A stretch of 8,701 nucleotides of DNA from Pseudomonadota bacterium (GTDB lineage Bacteria > Myxococcota > Myxococcia > Myxococcales > Vulgatibacteraceae). The stretch spans positions 1 to 8,701 of the forward strand of contig JAEZJH010000550.1 in NCBI GenBank assembly GCA_023436385.1, read 5' to 3'. The notes beneath the pieces are model-generated. The model was not told where the DNA came from. It saw only the letters and a program-made list of their open reading frames with translations, and searched no databases. Made by a program: the position numbers and the translations under genes. Within the stretch, counting starts at the first letter, position 1. Every line of letters starts with the position of its first letter. This document shows positions 6,036-8,701 of this stretch, in pieces.

Positions 6036-7826
6036 ATGTTCGGACATCGAGTGGGAGTCACCGCGGCACTGATCCTGGTGCTGGGCGCCTGCGGCGGCGA
6101 GTCGGAGGGAAGCAAGAACGAGTGCACCACGGCGGCGGACTGTGACGCCGGCGAGAAGTGTGTCGGCGGCCGCTGCCAGTCCGACCTGGTGGCCTGCGAG
6201 CCGGCCTGTGCCGATCCGACGCCGGTCTGCGACATGACCGTCGGCACCTGCAAGACCTGTACGGCCCGGGACGGCTGCCGCGGCGCCACACCGTTCTGCG
6301 ATCCCGACGCCGACGGCGGCAAAGGCGTCTGCATCGGCTGCCGCACCACCGCCGACTGCGACGGGTCGGAGGTCTGCGATCCCCAGAGCCACACCTGCGT
6401 CGGCTGCACCGAGACGGAGGGCTGCTCCGGCGACACGCCGATCTGCAAGGACGGCAAGTGCGTGGCCTGCACGGCCGAGGAGGGCTGCGACGCGCCGCTC
6501 TTGTGCGACCTCTCGATCAAGGGCGGCGAATGTGTCACCTGCGCCGCCGACGGCACCGGGTGCGCCGACGACCAGGTGTGCGATCGCTCCATCCCCGGCG
6601 GCCGCTGCGTCACCTGCACCGTCGTCGGCGGCTGCGAGGCGCCGCAGTTCTGCGACACCTCCGTCCCCGGCGGCACCTGTGTCACCTGCCTCCCCACCGC
6701 CGGCTGCACCGCTCCCGCGTTCTGCGACACCTCCGTCCCCGGCGGCGCCTGTGTCACCTGCACCGCCGACGGCACCGGCTGTGCCATCCCGACCCCGCAC
6801 TGCGACACCTCCGTCGCCGGCGGAGCCTGTGTGGCGTGTCTCGACGGCGGCGACTGCCCGGCCGAACGGTTCTGCGACGTGGCGCGGAAGGAGTGCGTGG
6901 TCTGCAACGACGCCAACGAGGGCTGCGAGGAGCCGTGGCCGGTCTGCGACGTCGGCGCCGCCGGCGGCCTGGGGGCGTGTGTCGGTTGTCTCCTCGACGA
7001 GGACTGCCCCGCCTCGCTCCCGCGCTGCGAGCCGACTGGACACTACTGCCTGGGCTGCTTCACCGACGACGACTGCGGCGGGACCACGCCGTATTGCAGC
7101 GACCGGACCGACCGGTGCGTGGCCTGTCGGACCGACGACGACTGCGGCGACGGCCAGAGCTGCTTCGACGACGCCTGCTGGACCACCGTCTCCCTCCAGG
7201 TCCAGGCCGTGCGGAACGCGCCGACCAGCGCCTCCCTCGACCTGAAGGTGGACGGCGCGCTGGTGACCTACATCCGGCCCGCCGGAGACCAGGAGGACGC
7301 CGGCTTCTTCGTCCAGGCCGACGCCGCCGGACCGGCGGTCTTCGTCGCCATCGCCCCGATCGAGCTCTCCCCCGTCCCCGTGGCAGGAGCCCGGGTCTCG
7401 TTCCGCGTCACCGAGAAGGCGGTCAACGCCGCCGGCCTGGTGGAGGTGGTTGCCGTCGACGGCTGGTCGGAGCTGGACCGCGGGACCCCGCTGGCGCCGT
7501 TCGTCCAGGATCTCGGCGCCGCCGGCGACCTGGTCTCGAACCTCGCCGGCTACGAGGCGGAGCTGATCGCCCTCGAGGGGACCCTGGTGACCCGCGGCCC
7601 GGAGACGGACGGCTTCTCCGAGTCGCAGTTCACCACCGCGGGGATGACCACCGCCACGGAGGACCTGCTCCTCCGCGTCCCGGAGACCCTCGCCGACACC
7701 CTGGACCTCGCGGCCGGCTGCACCTTCCGCCTGACCACCGGGGTGATGTGGCGCGACGGCGCCGCGGCCCGCCCGACCGCCTACCGGGCCGCGGATTTCG
7801 GCGCGATCGACTGCCCGGAGCCGTAA
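6036..7826 (+). CDS. Cysteine-rich CxxC-repeat lipoprotein with possible OB-fold-like C-terminal domain
   Basis: 596 residues with a strong ribosome site (GGAGGAGG) 5 bases before the ATG. Residues 1-19 form a clear lipoprotein signal (ALILVLGAC, lipobox LGAC, C19). Residues 30-381 are a cysteine array with 60 cysteines after the lipid anchor. It contains thirteen CxxC motifs, at 72, 99, 121, 142, 166, 191, 215, 239, 265, 287, 315, 338 and 361, spaced 21-28 residues apart. The general unit is CVxC, then a short variable run, GC, and often CDTSVPGG. From about 384 the composition changes to a cysteine-poor, beta-rich domain of about 210 residues. Its pattern (VTYIRPAGDQEDAGFFVQAD, then a GARVSFRVTEK strand and VEVVAVDGW) recalls the OB-fold-like modules beside secreted nucleases or in DUF5689-type proteins. 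No nuclease motif is present. That fold call is tentative. The gene is divergent from the two-gene lipoprotein operon and is followed by a hairpin terminator. Surface exposure is inferred; the ligand is unknown. Confidence 0.93.
   Translation: MFGHRVGVTAALILVLGACGGESEGSKNECTTAADCDAGEKCVGGRCQSDLVACEPACADPTPVCDMTVGTCKTCTARDGCRGATPFCDPDADGGKGVCIGCRTTADCDGSEVCDPQSHTCVGCTETEGCSGDTPICKDGKCVACTAEEGCDAPLLCDLSIKGGECVTCAADGTGCADDQVCDRSIPGGRCVTCTVVGGCEAPQFCDTSVPGGTCVTCLPTAGCTAPAFCDTSVPGGACVTCTADGTGCAIPTPHCDTSVAGGACVACLDGGDCPAERFCDVARKECVVCNDANEGCEEPWPVCDVGAAGGLGACVGCLLDEDCPASLPRCEPTGHYCLGCFTDDDCGGTTPYCSDRTDRCVACRTDDDCGDGQSCFDDACWTTVSLQVQAVRNAPTSASLDLKVDGALVTYIRPAGDQEDAGFFVQADAAGPAVFVAIAPIELSPVPVAGARVSFRVTEKAVNAAGLVEVVAVDGWSELDRGTPLAPFVQDLGAAGDLVSNLAGYEAELIALEGTLVTRGPETDGFSESQFTTAGMTTATEDLLLRVPETLADTLDLAAGCTFRLTTGVMWRDGAAARPTAYRAADFGAIDCPEP
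6249..7178 (+). repeat. Thirteen-unit CxxC coding repeat array
   Basis: Covers residues 72-381 of the rightward lipoprotein. Units of 21-28 residues each open with a CxxC motif. The middle units are closest to each other. For example, the 27 bases encoding FCDTSVPGG at 6648-6674 recur identically at 6720-6746, a 72-bp step, and the AADGTGCA and TADGTGCA segments also echo each other. Outer units are more diverged, so growth by duplication in the middle of the array is likely. Confidence 0.88.
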
Positions 7827-7863
7827 CCGCGGCCGGAGGACGGCGCGTCCGGAGCCGAACAGA

Positions 7864-7888
7864 GGCGCGGGGCCAATGGCCCCGCGCC
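7864..7888 (+). terminator. Perfect 11-bp GC hairpin downstream of the CxxC lipoprotein gene
   Basis: The arms GGCGCGGGGCC (7864-7874) and GGCCCCGCGCC (7878-7888) pair without mismatch around the three-base loop AAT, 37 bases after the stop codon. No T-run follows, which is common for very GC-rich genomes. Its position between two same-strand genes suggests it ends the lipoprotein transcript or attenuates read-through into the oxidoreductase gene. Confidence 0.65.
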
Positions 7889-7920
7889 CCACCTCCGAGG
7901 GACGATTTCGCCAACCTGCT

Positions 7921-7937
7921 GCCCGCCTCCGGCGGGC
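7921..7937 (+). other. Short second hairpin ahead of the oxidoreductase start
   Basis: GCCCGCC (7921-7927) and GGCGGGC (7931-7937) form a 7-bp stem with a TCC loop, 18 bases before the ATG at 7956. It may be a secondary terminator stem or a leader structure that limits translation of the next gene. Stems of this size are frequent in DNA this rich in G and C, so its significance is uncertain. Confidence 0.3.
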
Positions 7938-7955
7938 CGGGCCGCACTCGTCCCC

Positions 7956-8701
7956 ATGGATCTCGACCTCCTGGCGCTGGTCGCCCTCGCCCTCCTCCTC
8001 CTCGCCGGCTCCGGCGCCCTGCTCCTCCGGCGCCGGCGGCGGCAGCGCCGGGACACCGAGGCGTGGCACCGCAACGTGGAGAAGCAGCTCCACGTGCCGC
8101 CGTCGCTCCACCCGGTGATCGACACCGACGTCTGTATCGGCAGCCTCTCCTGCATCCAGGCCTGCCCCGAGGGCGACATCCTCGGCGTCGTCGGTGGGGC
8201 GGCGCGTCTAGTCCACGCCGCCAACTGCATCGGCCACGGGCGCTGCGCCGCCGAGTGCCCGGTGGGCGCGATCCGCCTGGTCTTCGGCACCGCCGAGCGC
8301 GGCGTCGACCTGCCGGAGGTCGACCCGTTCTTCGAGTCGAACCGGCCCGGCGTGCACATCGTCGGCGAGCTGGGCGGGATGGGGCTGATCCGCAACGCGG
8401 TCGTCCAGGGGCTGCAGGTGGCGGCGCGGCTCGACCAGCTCCTCGCCCTCCCCGCCGCTGCCGCCCGGACCGCCGCCACGGGAAACGTGGCGCTCCAGGT
8501 GATCGGGGGCGGAGCCCCGCCGGCCGACGGGGTGGACGTGGCGATCGTCGGGGCCGGCCCGGCGGGCCTGGCCGCCGCTGCCGCGCTCCGGCAGGCCGGC
8601 CGGACCGTGCGCGTGCTCGAGCAGGGGACCATGGGCGGCACCGTCACCCAGTACCCCCGGCACAAGGTGGTGATGACCGATCCCCTGGAGCTGCCCTACG
8701 C
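7956..8701 (+). CDS. Membrane-anchored ferredoxin-like FAD/NAD(P)-dependent oxidoreductase (3' end outside window)
   Basis: The ATG at 7956 opens a frame that runs off the right edge (248 codons visible). No clear Shine-Dalgarno precedes it, but the hydrophobic segment starts at once and no nearby upstream in-frame ATG exists. Residues 4-24 form one transmembrane helix followed by an arginine cluster (25-32). By the positive-inside rule the rest should face the cytoplasm. Two ferredoxin-like motifs follow: C60-x5-C66-x3-C70-P and C91-x5-C97-x3-C101-P. The residues at the usual second-cysteine positions are S63 and H94. Residues 126-152 contain FESNRPGVHIVGELGGMG, which resembles the FAD-contacting tail motif of pyridine nucleotide reductases. 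At 195-222 comes a Rossmann FAD motif (VAIVGAGPAG, with E222), followed by GGTVTQYPRHKVVMT, reminiscent of YpdA or thioredoxin-reductase-like enzymes. Electron transfer between NAD(P)H, FAD and iron-sulfur centres is the expected chemistry; the substrate is unknown. It lies behind a terminator and is probably a separate transcription unit. Confidence 0.87.
   Translation, partial: MDLDLLALVALALLLLAGSGALLLRRRRRQRRDTEAWHRNVEKQLHVPPSLHPVIDTDVCIGSLSCIQACPEGDILGVVGGAARLVHAANCIGHGRCAAECPVGAIRLVFGTAERGVDLPEVDPFFESNRPGVHIVGELGGMGLIRNAVVQGLQVAARLDQLLALPAAAARTAATGNVALQVIGGGAPPADGVDVAIVGAGPAGLAAAAALRQAGRTVRVLEQGTMGGTVTQYPRHKVVMTDPLELPY

Noticed and set aside
5814..8111. 765-codon minus-strand open frame opposite the CxxC lipoprotein gene
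   Set aside because: Its product is low-complexity Ala/Gly/Arg/Val with no domain. The plus-strand gene has a signal peptide, a strong ribosome site and ordered cysteine repeats. Stop codons are scarce on the opposite strand of DNA this GC-rich, so the frame is a shadow.
7781..8665. 294-codon minus-strand open frame opposite the oxidoreductase gene
   Set aside because: The plus strand encodes clear ferredoxin and FAD motifs, and the minus-strand product is low-complexity Ala/Arg/Pro/Ser.

Overview
The window is very GC-rich, and its genes show the strong third-position G/C preference of a high-GC bacterium. The dominant signal is the cysteine-rich repeat built on CGDG-x4-GEECDDG, known as the myxococcus cysteine-rich or DUF4215-type repeat. 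It is expanded in Myxococcota and related predatory or delta-like lineages. This points to a myxobacterium-like or uncultured deltaproteobacterial genome, but the assignment is an inference from gene family and composition. No rRNA, tRNA, insertion sequence or CRISPR array was seen.

Layout. The left two thirds carry two large genes on the minus strand, 12 bases apart and almost certainly co-transcribed. The first (5792 to 2847, complete, 981 residues) and the second (2834 to beyond the left edge, 944 residues visible) are paralogous predicted lipoproteins with the same modular plan. That plan is a lipobox signal peptide, an N-terminal rod of eight 34-residue cysteine repeats, three beta-sandwich-like segments each followed by one further cysteine repeat, and a C-terminal PPC-like domain. 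A shared upstream region (5793-6035) separates them from a divergent plus-strand gene (6036-7826). That gene encodes another lipoprotein, with a different cysteine array (thirteen CxxC units, about 60 cysteines) followed by a cysteine-poor domain that may be OB-fold-like. A perfect 11-bp hairpin after it is a good terminator candidate. At the right edge (7956 to the end) begins a membrane-anchored, ferredoxin-like, FAD-dependent oxidoreductase, truncated by the window.

How the genes fit together. Three adjacent genes encode disulfide-rich, probably surface-exposed lipoproteins, arranged around one intergenic control region. A shared role at the cell surface (adhesion, cell-cell contact or matrix) is plausible, but nothing in the sequence identifies a ligand. 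The oxidoreductase lies behind a terminator, is predicted to face the cytoplasm, and may be unrelated. The points most worth a second look are the identical architecture of the tandem paralogs, a recent-looking internal 102-bp duplication, the thirteen-unit CxxC array, and the reductase. Both iron-sulfur motifs of the reductase lack the usual second cysteine, and a motif normally found at the C-terminus of flavin reductases lies ahead of its FAD-binding motif.
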